Of a stretch of DNA of 64,000 bases, positions 52,591 through 61,011 are shown piece after piece. Made by a program: the position numbers and the translations under genes. Under the pieces are notes generated by a model. The model ran no database searches, was not told the DNA's origin, and worked only from the letters and a program-made list of their open reading frames with translations. How positions within the stretch are numbered: the first letter of the stretch is position 1; the number at the start of each line of letters is the position of its first letter. The stretch spans positions 372,001 to 436,000 of the forward strand of contig JASGHO010000001.1 of the NCBI GenBank assembly GCA_047602305.1, read 5' to 3'. This DNA is from Ancrocorticia sp047602305. Its GTDB lineage: Bacteria > Actinomycetota > Actinomycetes > Actinomycetales > Actinomycetaceae.

Positions 52591-53768
52591 CATCATTCCT
52601 AGATCGCGAGCCGGCCGTCATCGTCTTGGAGGACGGCACCTCATTCGTGGGCTACGCCTACGGTAGCCGCGGACGGGCTCTCGGTGAGATTGTGTTCTCC
52701 ACCGGCATGACCGGATACCAGGAGACCTTCACCGATCCGTCGTATCATCGCCAGATCATCGTCATGACGGCGCCCCACATTGGCAATACCGGTGTGAATC
52801 ATGAGGATCCGGAGTCGGATCGTATCTGGGCCGCGGGTATCGTGGTCCGCGATCCCGCCCGTCGCGCCTCCAACTGGCGCTCCACCGGAGAGCTGGAGGA
52901 CGAGCTGATCGCCCAGAAGATTGTGGGTATCAGTGATATTGATACCCGCGCTCTCACCCGTCACCTGCGTGACCGCGGCGTGATGCGCGCCGGAATCTTC
53001 TCGGGTTCCGCCCTTCCCGAGGGCGCTGCGCAGAAGAACCCTGCGGCGATCCAGGTGCTGGTGGAGATCGTGGCGGATGAGCCGCTCATGGCAGGCGCCA
53101 ACCTGGCCCGCGAGGTCTCCACGCCGGAGAGTTACGTCATCGAGCCCGAAGGCGAGGCGAAGGTGACCGTGGTTGCCGTCGATCTCGGAATCAAGGCGCG
53201 CACACCGCAGCAGTTGGCTGCTCGCGGGGCCCGCGTCGTCGTCGTTCCGCAGTCCGTCACGCTGGCCCAGATTGAGGAACTGGCGCCCGACGGCGTCTTC
53301 TTCTCCAACGGCCCCGGCGATCCGGAAGCCGCCACGGACGAAGTGGAGCTGCTGCGCTCGGTTCTCGACGCAGGCTATCCGTTCTTCGGTATCTGCTTCG
53401 GCAACCAGCTGCTCGGCCGCGCCCTCGGCTACGGCACCTACAAGCTGGACTACGGCCATCGCGGCGTCAATCAGCCGGTGCTCGACCGCTCCACCGGCAA
53501 GGTGGAGATCACCGCGCACAACCACGGTTTCGCCGTGGACGCGCCGATCTCCGAGCCCTCGCTCGCTCCCTTCGCAGGCGGCAAGTACGGCCACGTCGAG
53601 GTCTCGCACATCGGTTTGAACGACGACGTCGTGGAGGGCTTGCGCTGCCTGGATATCCCGGCCTTCTCGGTCCAGTACCATCCCGAAGCAGCCGCTGGCC
53701 CGCACGATGCCAGCTACCTCTTTGACCGCTTTATCGACCTCATGGTCGCACGGAAGGACGCTCGCTGA
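52587..53768 (+). CDS. carA: Carbamoyl-phosphate synthase small subunit
   Basis: Glutaminase subunit, 393 aa, feeding ammonia to CarB. The N-terminal CarA domain (ALGEIVFSTGMTGYQETFTD) is followed by a class I amidotransferase with the nucleophilic Cys in FGICFGNQLLGRAL near residue 271 and the His/Glu pair in QYHPEA near 363. GTG start overlapping pyrC by 4 bp; the stop overlaps the carB ATG (TGATG). Confidence 0.96.
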   Translation: MTSFLDREPAVIVLEDGTSFVGYAYGSRGRALGEIVFSTGMTGYQETFTDPSYHRQIIVMTAPHIGNTGVNHEDPESDRIWAAGIVVRDPARRASNWRSTGELEDELIAQKIVGISDIDTRALTRHLRDRGVMRAGIFSGSALPEGAAQKNPAAIQVLVEIVADEPLMAGANLAREVSTPESYVIEPEGEAKVTVVAVDLGIKARTPQQLAARGARVVVVPQSVTLAQIEELAPDGVFFSNGPGDPEAATDEVELLRSVLDAGYPFFGICFGNQLLGRALGYGTYKLDYGHRGVNQPVLDRSTGKVEITAHNHGFAVDAPISEPSLAPFAGGKYGHVEVSHIGLNDDVVEGLRCLDIPAFSVQYHPEAAAGPHDASYLFDRFIDLMVARKDAR

Positions 53769-56700
53769 TGCCACGTCGCGAAGATATCAAGTCGGTCCTC
53801 GTCATCGGCTCCGGCCCCATCGTTATCGGTCAGGCCTGCGAGTTCGATTACTCGGGCACCCAGGCCTGCAAGATTCTCAAGGAGGAGGGCCTGCGGGTCA
53901 TCCTCGTCAACTCCAACCCGGCCACCATTATGACCGACCCGGAGATGGCGGACGCCACCTACGTGGAGCCCATCACCCCCGAGGTGGTGGAGCAGGTCAT
54001 CGCCAAGGAGCGCCCGGATGCGCTGCTGCCCACCCTCGGCGGACAGACGGCCCTCAACACCGCCATGGCGCTGGTAGACAACGGTGTGCTGGACAAGTAC
54101 GGCGTGGAACTCATCGGCGCCCGCGCCGAGGCCATCACCAAGGGTGAGGACCGCGACGAGTTCAAGAAGGTGGTGGAGAAGTGTGGCGCCGAATCGGCCC
54201 GCTCCTTCATCTGCCACACCATGGCCGAATGCCACGAGGCGGCAGCCGAGCTCGGCTACCCGCTGGTGGTGCGCCCCTCCTTCACCATGGGCGGCCTCGG
54301 TTCCGGCTTCGCCTACACCCCTTCCGACCTGGAGCGCATCGCGGGCCAGGGCTTGCACTACTCCGCCACCACCGAGGTACTGCTGGAGGAGTCCATCCTC
54401 GGCTGGAAGGAATACGAACTGGAGATCATGCGCGACCAGGCGGACAACGTCGTCGTCGTATGTTCCATTGAAAACGTCGATCCGGTGGGCGTGCACACCG
54501 GCGATTCCATCACCGTGGCTCCGGCCCTTACCTTGACGGATCGCGAGTTCCAGAAGCTGCGTGACATCGGCATCGCCATCATTCGCGAGGTGGGCGTGGA
54601 TACTGGCGGCTGTAACATCCAGTTCGCGGTGGATCCGGCCTCTGGCCGCACCATCGTCATCGAGATGAACCCGCGCGTGTCGCGTTCCTCGGCGCTGGCC
54701 TCCAAGGCCACCGGCTTCCCGATCGCCAAGCTGGCCGCGCGCCTGGCGCTGGGCTACACGCTGGACGAGATCCCCAACGACATCACCAAGTCCACCCCGG
54801 CCTCCTTCGAGCCCACGCTCGATTACGTGGTGGTGAAGATTCCGCGTTTCGCCTTCGAGAAGTTCCCCTCGGCCGACCCTGTGCTCACCACCACCATGAA
54901 GTCGGTGGGCGAGGCCATGTCCTTGGGTCGTAACTTCGCCGAGGCACTGCAGAAGGCGATGCGCTCCATCGACAAGAAGGGCGCGGTGTTCCACTGGCAG
55001 GGAGAGCCCCTTGCTGGCGAGGAGCTGGAGAAGCTGGTGGCCTCCACCCGCATCCCCACCGAGGCCCGCCTCATCAACGTGCAGCAGGCGCTGCGCGCCG
55101 GTGCCAGCGTGGAGCAGCTCTTCGAGGTGACCAAGATTGATCCTTGGTTCCTCGATCAGATTTGCCTCATCAACGAGCTGGCGGCCGAGATCGCGGCAAG
55201 CACCACGCTCAGCCCGGAGCTGCTGCGTGTAGCCAAGCGGCACGGTTTCTCCGACGCTCAGATCGCTCAGATCCGCGGCATCTCCGAGGAGACGGTGCGC
55301 CAGATCCGCTGGGCCTACGGCCTGCACCCGGTCTACAAGACGGTGGATACCTGCGCCGCCGAGTTCGCCGCGGACACCCCCTATCACTACTCCAGCTACG
55401 ACGACGAGACCGAGGTGGCCCCGCGCGAGCGGCCCGCCATCCTCATCCTCGGCTCCGGCCCCAACCGCATCGGTCAGGGCATTGAGTTCGACTACTCGTG
55501 CGTGCACGCCAGCCTCACGTTGGCGCAGGAGTACGAGACCATTATGGTCAACTGCAACCCGGAGACGGTCTCCACCGATTACGACATCTCCAACCGCCTC
55601 TACTTCGAGCCGCTGACGCTCGAGGACGTGCTGGAGATCTACGAGGCCGAGAAGGCCGCGGGCCCGGTGGCTGGCGTCATCGTGCAGCTCGGTGGTCAGA
55701 CCCCGCTCTCGCTCGCCAATTCGCTGGAAGCCGCTGGCGTGCCGATCATCGGCACCCCGCCCGCCGCCATCGACGCGGCCGAGGATCGTTCGCTCTTCGG
55801 CGGCGTGCTCGCCAACGCTGGGCTTCATGCCCCGGCCTTCGGCACCGCCACCACCGACAAGCAGACCATCGAGATCGCCAATTCCATCGGTTACCCGGTG
55901 CTGGTGCGCCCTTCGTATGTGCTCGGTGGTCGCGGCATGGAGATCGTGTACTCGGAGCAGCAGCTGCGCGAGTACCTCAGCCGGCGCGAGACCTCGCGCA
56001 CGGACGCCTCGCGCCGCAACGCCCCGCTGCTGGTGGATCGTTTCCTCGACGCGGCGGTGGAGATCGACGTGGACGCCCTCTACGACGGCACGGATCTCTT
56101 CCTGGGTGGCGTCATGGAGCACATCGAGGAATGTGGCATTCACTCGGGCGATTCCGCCTGTGTGCTTCCCCCTCTCACGCTTTCCCAGTCGGTCATGGAG
56201 CGTATCCGCGAGGCGACCCACGCCATCGCAGATGGCGTGGGCGTGCGTGGACTGCTGAACATCCAGTTTGGCCTGATGAACAACATCCTCTACGTCATCG
56301 AGGCCAACCCGCGGGCCTCGCGCACGGTGCCCTTCGTCTCGAAGGCCACCGGCGTGAACATGGCACGCGCCGCCTCCTGGGTGATGGCTGGCCGCACTAT
56401 TGCCCAGCTGCGCGCCGACGGGCTGTTGCCCGAGCGTGACGCCACGGTGCTCGACCTCAAGTCGGCCATCGCGGTCAAGGAAGTGGTGCTTCCCTTCAAG
56501 CGCTTCCAGACCCGCGACGGCCGCGTGGTGGACACCATCCTGGGCCCGGAGATGCGCTCCACCGGAGAGGTGATGGGCTTTGCCTCCACCTTCCCGGTGG
56601 CCTTTGCCAAGGCCCAGGATGCCGCCTACGGTGGTCTCCCCGAGGAAGGCAACGTCTTCGTCTCGATCTCGGACACCGACAAGAACGCGGCGATCTTCCC

Positions 56701-57091
56701 GATCCTGCAGATGGTGGATCTCGGCTTCACCGTATTCGCCACCTCCGGCACCGCCTCGGTGCTCACGCGTTTCGGCATCCCGGTGACGACGGTGCGCAAG
56801 GAGTCCGAGGGTATCGGCCCGAACGGCGAGCCCACGGTGGTGGACCTCATCAACCAGGGCGCCATCGACATGGTCATCAATACCCCCGGAACGCTGGAAT
56901 CGCGCAAGGACGGCTACGCCATTCGTGCAGCGACGACGGCGGCCGACAAGCCGATCATCACCACTGTTCAGGAGTTCGCGGCGGCGGTGCAGGGTATCGC
57001 CGCCTCCAAGAAGTCTCACTTCGACGTTGTCAGCCTGCAGGAGCATGACTCCGCACGCGAGGCACGCTTTGCAGGCAGGAGTGCACGATGA
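53768..57091 (+). CDS. carB: Carbamoyl-phosphate synthase large subunit
   Basis: Large subunit, 1107 aa, making carbamoyl phosphate for both pyrimidines and arginine. Two homologous ATP-grasp halves are evident (VLVIGSGPIVIGQACEFDYS near residue 11 and ILILGSGPNRIGQGIEFDYS near 560), and a C-terminal MGS-like allosteric domain near 950-1080 (FVSISDTDKNAAIFPILQ). Length is normal. A long open frame on the opposite strand across this gene is a codon-bias shadow. Overlaps pyrF by 4 bp. Confidence 0.97.
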   Translation: MPRREDIKSVLVIGSGPIVIGQACEFDYSGTQACKILKEEGLRVILVNSNPATIMTDPEMADATYVEPITPEVVEQVIAKERPDALLPTLGGQTALNTAMALVDNGVLDKYGVELIGARAEAITKGEDRDEFKKVVEKCGAESARSFICHTMAECHEAAAELGYPLVVRPSFTMGGLGSGFAYTPSDLERIAGQGLHYSATTEVLLEESILGWKEYELEIMRDQADNVVVVCSIENVDPVGVHTGDSITVAPALTLTDREFQKLRDIGIAIIREVGVDTGGCNIQFAVDPASGRTIVIEMNPRVSRSSALASKATGFPIAKLAARLALGYTLDEIPNDITKSTPASFEPTLDYVVVKIPRFAFEKFPSADPVLTTTMKSVGEAMSLGRNFAEALQKAMRSIDKKGAVFHWQGEPLAGEELEKLVASTRIPTEARLINVQQALRAGASVEQLFEVTKIDPWFLDQICLINELAAEIAASTTLSPELLRVAKRHGFSDAQIAQIRGISEETVRQIRWAYGLHPVYKTVDTCAAEFAADTPYHYSSYDDETEVAPRERPAILILGSGPNRIGQGIEFDYSCVHASLTLAQEYETIMVNCNPETVSTDYDISNRLYFEPLTLEDVLEIYEAEKAAGPVAGVIVQLGGQTPLSLANSLEAAGVPIIGTPPAAIDAAEDRSLFGGVLANAGLHAPAFGTATTDKQTIEIANSIGYPVLVRPSYVLGGRGMEIVYSEQQLREYLSRRETSRTDASRRNAPLLVDRFLDAAVEIDVDALYDGTDLFLGGVMEHIEECGIHSGDSACVLPPLTLSQSVMERIREATHAIADGVGVRGLLNIQFGLMNNILYVIEANPRASRTVPFVSKATGVNMARAASWVMAGRTIAQLRADGLLPERDATVLDLKSAIAVKEVVLPFKRFQTRDGRVVDTILGPEMRSTGEVMGFASTFPVAFAKAQDAAYGGLPEEGNVFVSISDTDKNAAIFPILQMVDLGFTVFATSGTASVLTRFGIPVTTVRKESEGIGPNGEPTVVDLINQGAIDMVINTPGTLESRKDGYAIRAATTAADKPIITTVQEFAAAVQGIAASKKSHFDVVSLQEHDSAREARFAGRSAR

Positions 57092-57978
57092 GCGCGGGTA
57101 TTTCTCAGAACGGTGGGGGAGCGGGGACTAATCCGGAATCGCGGAACTTCGGTGAGCGCCTGGCGCGCCGCATGAACGATCTCGGTGCCGTGTGCACCGG
57201 CATCGATCCGCACGCCGGCTTGCTGGCGGCCTGGGGCCTGGAGGATTCGGCTGCGGGCGTGCGGGAGTTTGGCCTGCGCACAGTGGACGCACTGTGGGAG
57301 CACACGGCGGCCTTCAAACCGCAGTCGGCCTTCTTCGAGCGCCACGCCTCGCGCGGTGTGGCGGCGCTGGAGGACGTGCTGGAGCACTGCCGTCAGGCTG
57401 GTGTTCCGGTGATCCTCGACGTCAAGCGAGGCGACATCGGCTCCACCATGGATGGCTACGCCGATGCCTACCTCTCCGGTCCGTTGCGCTCGGATGCCTT
57501 GACGGTGTCCCCCTACCTCGGCCCGGGTTCGTTGGAAAAGACGGCGCGGCGGGCGGGAGCCAATGGCCAGGGCTTGTTTGTCCTCGCTTTGACCTCCAAC
57601 CCGGAAGGCGCCTCGGTGCAGCACACCGGCGGTGCGGAGCACTCGGTGGCGGGAACCGTGGTATTGGCCGTACGCGACTGGAACCGCGAGATTGCCCCGG
57701 GTGAGGTGGGCCCCTTCGGCCTCGTGGTGGGCGCCACCATCGGTGATGCTGCACGCAAGCTGGGTATCAACCTCGAGGAGTTCCCGGGTATCTTCCTGGC
57801 TCCCGGCGTGGGTGCGCAGGGCGCTGGACCGGCCGAGCTGCGCGAAGTGTTCGGCGCGGCGCTGCCTCGCGTGCTCGCTTCGGCTTCCCGTTCCATCTTG
57901 GGCGCAGGCCCCGATGCGAGCGGCTTGCGTGACGGTTTCTTCCGTACGCGTGACGAAGTAGCGGAGGCTCTCGGCTGA
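57088..57978 (+). CDS. pyrF: Orotidine-5'-phosphate decarboxylase, type 2
   Basis: Decarboxylase, 296 aa, producing UMP. The active-site cluster LDVKRGDIGSTMDGYADAYL is near residues 111-130, and FKPQSAFFERHG-like KPQSAFFERHASRG is near 73. The length and these motifs place it in the type 2 (UraA-like) family usual in mycobacteria and actinobacteria. Last gene of the pyr operon; pyrD and pyrE are not here. Confidence 0.94.
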   Translation: MSAGISQNGGGAGTNPESRNFGERLARRMNDLGAVCTGIDPHAGLLAAWGLEDSAAGVREFGLRTVDALWEHTAAFKPQSAFFERHASRGVAALEDVLEHCRQAGVPVILDVKRGDIGSTMDGYADAYLSGPLRSDALTVSPYLGPGSLEKTARRAGANGQGLFVLALTSNPEGASVQHTGGAEHSVAGTVVLAVRDWNREIAPGEVGPFGLVVGATIGDAARKLGINLEEFPGIFLAPGVGAQGAGPAELREVFGAALPRVLASASRSILGAGPDASGLRDGFFRTRDEVAEALG

Positions 57979-58077
57979 GAGGTTTCGCTGATGGGCCATG
58001 ACCTATCGGCGTGGCCTCCGGGTCCCGATTGACGGCGTCGTCAGATTCCACAACAAAAAAGATAGTGCGGTATATTA

Positions 58078-58095
58078 AATAAGTCAGGACTTATT
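58078..58095. promoter_or_regulatory. Operator-like palindrome after a -10-like box
   Basis: AATAAGTCAGGACTTATT has perfect 8-bp arms and a 2-bp centre. It lies immediately after TATATT (58071-58076). No good -35 was found. The binding protein is unknown. Confidence 0.45.
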
Positions 58096-58113
58096 AGGAA
58101 TATCGTCATGACT

Positions 58114-58152
58114 GCATGACCTCTGGGAATACTAATTTCCCAGGGGTCATGC
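58114..58152. terminator. Hairpin terminator with no gene before it
   Basis: GCATGACCTCTGGGAA (58114-58129) pairs with TTCCCAGGGGTCATGC (58137-58152), one G-U pair, 7-nt loop, followed by TCGTCTTT. It is 135 bp beyond pyrF, so it ends either the pyr operon transcript or a short independent RNA. Confidence 0.7.
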
Positions 58153-58425
58153 TCGTCTTTACGGCACGAAGAGTAGCGGATTCCTCTGAGGTCCTAGGCA
58201 TGCCCCTATAGGCATTGGTCAGCATGTGGTACTTTTTGGTTAAGAATGTCAACCCTGTGGCGAAGTCGCCATCCCTCTAACACCCCTCTGACCAGCACAA
58301 ACGCTCTACGTGCTGACGAATGGCAAACTTGAGATGTTAAATTGTTCCACTTTTCGCTTCAATCTGGGTTATAAATGTGCGTATACGTAGGTGTACCTGC
58401 GAAAACACAACAAAAGGAGTCCATC

Positions 58426-58737
58426 ATGGCACTGCCAAACCTGACCCCCGAGCAGCGTGCCGCCGCGCTCGAGAAAGCCTCGGCTGCACGCCAGCGCCGG
58501 GCAGAACTCAAGCGCGAGCTCAAGGACGGCAAGATTAAGCTGTCCGAGGTTGTTGCAATGGCCAAAGAAGATGAGATTGTTGGCAAGCTCCGTGTGAGTG
58601 CCCTGCTGAGCTCGCTTCCCGGCATCGGTGCCGCGAAGTCCAAGCAGATCATGGAGGATGTCGGAATTTCCGAGTCGCGCCGCGTGGCCGGCCTCGGACC
58701 GCATCAGCGTGAGGCACTCATTAGCCAATTCGGCTGA
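58426..58737 (+). CDS. mihF: Actinobacterial integration host factor
   Basis: Nucleoid-associated DNA-binding protein, 103 aa, of the actinobacteria-specific mIHF family, unrelated to E. coli IHF. A long N-terminal helix (EQRAAALEKASAARQRRAELK) leads to the helix-two-turn-helix DNA-binding part with LLSSLPGIGAAKSKQIMEDVGI and RRVAGLGPHQREAL. AAAAGGAG precedes ATG 58426. Its place before gmk is conserved in the phylum. Confidence 0.95.
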   Translation: MALPNLTPEQRAAALEKASAARQRRAELKRELKDGKIKLSEVVAMAKEDEIVGKLRVSALLSSLPGIGAAKSKQIMEDVGISESRRVAGLGPHQREALISQFG

Positions 58738-58773
58738 TTGTCACAGTGATCCAAGCGGCGCGGAAAGCCTGAA

Positions 58774-58793
58774 CATGGCAACATGTTGCCATG
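58774..58793. promoter_or_regulatory. Perfect 20-bp palindrome over the gmk start codon
   Basis: CATGGCAACATGTTGCCATG is identical on both strands and ends in the ATG of gmk (58791-58793). It replaces any Shine-Dalgarno sequence. It may be an operator or an RNA hairpin that hides the start codon. Confidence 0.6.
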
Positions 58794-59369
58794 GTGGTTG
58801 ATACGCAGCGGGATACGGTTCCGGTCTTTGTCATTGCTGGTCCTTCGGGAGTGGGAAAGGGAACCGTTTTGCGCGAGTTCATGTCTCGTGCTCCCGATTG
58901 TTGGGTGTCGATATCGGCCACAACTCGCACGCCTCGCCCCGGAGAAATTGATGGTGTCCACTATCATTTCGTCTCTGAGGATCATTTTGATGAGATGGTT
59001 GAAGGTAACGAACTGCTTGAATGGGCTGTTGTCCATGGTAAGCATCGTTACGGAACGCCACGGCATCCCGTTGAGGAGGCTGTGGCAGCGGGCAGAACTG
59101 TCATTCTGGAAGTGGATCTTGCTGGTGCCCGGCAGATCCGTCACTCCCTTCCAGAAGCCCAGCAAATTTTTCTCCTTCCTCCCTCATGGGAAGAGTTGGA
59201 GCATCGCCTACGAGGGCGAGGAACAGAATCACCCGAACAAATTGAGCGCCGTCTAGCCACGGCCCGCACGGAAATGAAGGCCCAGTCGGAGTTCGACATG
59301 GTCGTGAGGAACGATTCAGTGTCCCGTGCCACGGATGAGTTACTCCACATCATGGGTCTTGATCGGTAG
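58791..59369 (+). CDS. gmk: Guanylate kinase
   Basis: Nucleotide kinase, 192 aa, phosphorylating GMP to GDP. The P-loop GPSGVGKGT is near residue 18, the GMP-binding RTPRPGEIDGVHYHFVS near 46-62, and the lid with RRLATARTEM near 147. No ribosome binding site precedes ATG 58791; a perfect palindrome covers the start codon instead. The gene is visibly less GC-rich than the pyr operon. Order mihF-gmk-rpoZ is conserved. Confidence 0.95.
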   Translation: MVVDTQRDTVPVFVIAGPSGVGKGTVLREFMSRAPDCWVSISATTRTPRPGEIDGVHYHFVSEDHFDEMVEGNELLEWAVVHGKHRYGTPRHPVEEAVAAGRTVILEVDLAGARQIRHSLPEAQQIFLLPPSWEELEHRLRGRGTESPEQIERRLATARTEMKAQSEFDMVVRNDSVSRATDELLHIMGLDR

Positions 59370-59370
59370 A

Positions 59371-59412
59371 ATTGAAGCTTGCATGCCGACCGATTGAAGC
59401 TTGCACGCCGAC
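59371..59412. repeat. 22-bp tandem duplication before rpoZ
   Basis: ATTGAAGCTTGCATGCCGAC (59371-59390) is repeated as ATTGAAGCTTGCACGCCGAC (59393-59412) with one difference. It fills the space between gmk and the rpoZ ribosome binding site. Confidence 0.75.
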
Positions 59413-59426
59413 TGAAGAGGTAAAAC

Positions 59427-59696
59427 ATGTTTGGAACTGTTCCGGAACCCGAGGGCATTACGAACCCCCCGATCGACGATCTCCTGGAGAAGGTCGAATC
59501 AAAGTACGCCCTTGCCGTTTACGGGGCGCAGCGCGCACGTCAGATTAACTCCTATCGTCAGGAGTTGACTCGCGCGGACGGCAACATCACACACTTCGGT
59601 CCGCTAGTCGATGCTGGCCCTGAGGACAAGCCGCTGTCTGTGGCCCTGCAGGAGATCGCAGCGGGCAAGATCGAGTGGGGAATCGAGTCCGAGTGA
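59427..59696 (+). CDS. rpoZ: RNA polymerase omega subunit
   Basis: Small polymerase subunit, 89 aa, that helps fold beta-prime. Family features include ITNPPIDDLLEKVESKYALAV and the RQINSYR segment; the length is normal for actinobacteria. GAAGAGG precedes the ATG. It is preceded by a 22-bp tandem duplication that has replaced or expanded the promoter/leader. The stop codon overlaps the coaBC start. Confidence 0.94.
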   Translation: MFGTVPEPEGITNPPIDDLLEKVESKYALAVYGAQRARQINSYRQELTRADGNITHFGPLVDAGPEDKPLSVALQEIAAGKIEWGIESE

Positions 59697-61000
59697 CTGC
59701 CCTGCGGGCCTCCCAATCGGGAGGCCCTCATCATGTCGTCGTCGGTGTCACTGGCGGAATTGCCGCCTACAAGGCGTGTATTCTCGTCCGCCTGTTGATG
59801 AAAGCCGGACTCGACGTGACGGTTATTCCAACGCGCGCCGCGTTGGAGATGGTGGGGCGAACCACCTGGGAGGCGTTGACTGGCAAGCAGGCGTACACCG
59901 ACGTCACGGATGATGCCGCCGGGGTTGCACACGTGCGCTACGGCCAAGAAGCTGACCTCGTTATCGTCGCTCCCGCAACCGCCAACACCATGGCGAAGAT
60001 TCGTGGAGGCATGGCGGACAACCTGCTCACCTCCACCATCTTAGTGGCCACCTGCCCGGTTATTGTGGCGCCAGCCATGCACACCGAGATGTGGTTCAAT
60101 CCCGCGACGCAGGAAAATGTTTCTGTGCTGCGCGAGCGAGGAATCGACGTCCTTGACCCGGCCGTTGGGCGGCTGACAGGCCCCGATTCCGGCCCCGGCC
60201 GTTTGCCCGAACCGGAGGATTTGGCTGCGTATGTACTGTCTCGCCTTTCTGGCGATCGCGCCGCCGCGCCGCAATCGTCTGGTGACCGGACGTCGTCGTC
60301 GCCACATACCGTGCCGGTTCAGGACTTGACGGGACGCCACGTCGTCGTCAGTGCTGGCGGTACCCACGAGGCAATTGATCCGGTGCGTTATATCGGAAAC
60401 AACTCCTCGGGTGTTTTTGGGGTGGAGATTGCGGCCGAAGCGCTACGGCGCGGTGGGCGCGTCACGCTTGTTTCCGCAAATATTCATCGCGCAACGCTGG
60501 AACCTGCCTCCGGCGCCGAGATCATTCCGGTGGTCTCCGCCGCGCAGCTGCACGAGGCGATGGACGGTGCCGCCAAGGATGCGGACATCATCATCATGGC
60601 CGCCGCGGTCGCTGACTTCCGCCCTGCCGCCCCCGCCGCAACCAAGCAGAAGAAGACGGGCGAGAGTCAACGAGTCGTCGAACTTGTGGAAAATCCCGAC
60701 ATCCTCGCGGACCTTGCGCACAATCGCCGCCGCGGCGGGCAGACGATCGTCGGCTTCGCCGCCGAAACCGGAGACGAATCCGGGTCCGTGGTGGAGTACG
60801 GGCGCCAAAAGGCCGCGCGTAAAGGCGCCGATCTGATGGTCGTCAACGAGGTGGGAACCGGCAAGGGATTTGGATACGTCTCCACCGCCATCACCTTGAT
60901 CGACGGCGCAGGCACGGTGCACGCCACAGGAACCGGCTCCAAAAGCAATATGGCCCGTGTCATTTTTGACACGATTTCCAGCTTCACTGAACGCCATTGA
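59693..61000 (+). CDS. coaBC: Bifunctional phosphopantothenoylcysteine decarboxylase / synthetase
   Basis: Coenzyme A biosynthesis enzyme, 435 aa. The N-terminal CoaC flavoprotein half shows VGVTGGIAAYKA, the PATANT motif with KIRGGMADNLL, and PAMHTEMW near residue 125. The CoaB half begins near 205 (VVSAGGTHEAIDPVRYIGN) with NNSSGVFG, AAAVADFRP and KKTGE. A non-conserved Ser/Pro linker joins them. GTG 59693 overlaps the rpoZ stop as GTGA; GTG 59675 upstream is possible but less likely. Confidence 0.95.
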   Translation: MTALRASQSGGPHHVVVGVTGGIAAYKACILVRLLMKAGLDVTVIPTRAALEMVGRTTWEALTGKQAYTDVTDDAAGVAHVRYGQEADLVIVAPATANTMAKIRGGMADNLLTSTILVATCPVIVAPAMHTEMWFNPATQENVSVLRERGIDVLDPAVGRLTGPDSGPGRLPEPEDLAAYVLSRLSGDRAAAPQSSGDRTSSSPHTVPVQDLTGRHVVVSAGGTHEAIDPVRYIGNNSSGVFGVEIAAEALRRGGRVTLVSANIHRATLEPASGAEIIPVVSAAQLHEAMDGAAKDADIIIMAAAVADFRPAAPAATKQKKTGESQRVVELVENPDILADLAHNRRRGGQTIVGFAAETGDESGSVVEYGRQKAARKGADLMVVNEVGTGKGFGYVSTAITLIDGAGTVHATGTGSKSNMARVIFDTISSFTERH

Positions 61001-61011
61001 ACAGGAGAACA

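Larger units (their letters stand above)
57979..58425. other. Gene-free spacer pyrF-mihF with palindrome and terminator
   Basis: A 447-bp A+T-richer stretch. It holds a -10-like TATATT (58071), the palindrome AATAAGTC-AG-GACTTATT (58078-58095), a 16-bp hairpin (58114-58152), and further on the mihF promoter region with TATAAA at 58370. I see no coding frame in it. Confidence 0.6.

Noticed and set aside
53714..57046. Open frame of about 1100 codons on the minus strand opposite carB
   Set aside because: It mirrors the codon positions of carB, has no family motifs and is rich in His/Gly/Arg/Leu as expected for an antisense frame of a high-GC gene.
58783..59256. 157-codon frame starting inside the gmk palindrome
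   Set aside because: It overlaps gmk in another frame and lacks any recognisable domain; gmk has complete kinase motifs.
61001..61011. SAM riboswitch before metK
   Set aside because: Only 11 bp separate coaBC and metK and no riboswitch structure precedes the start.
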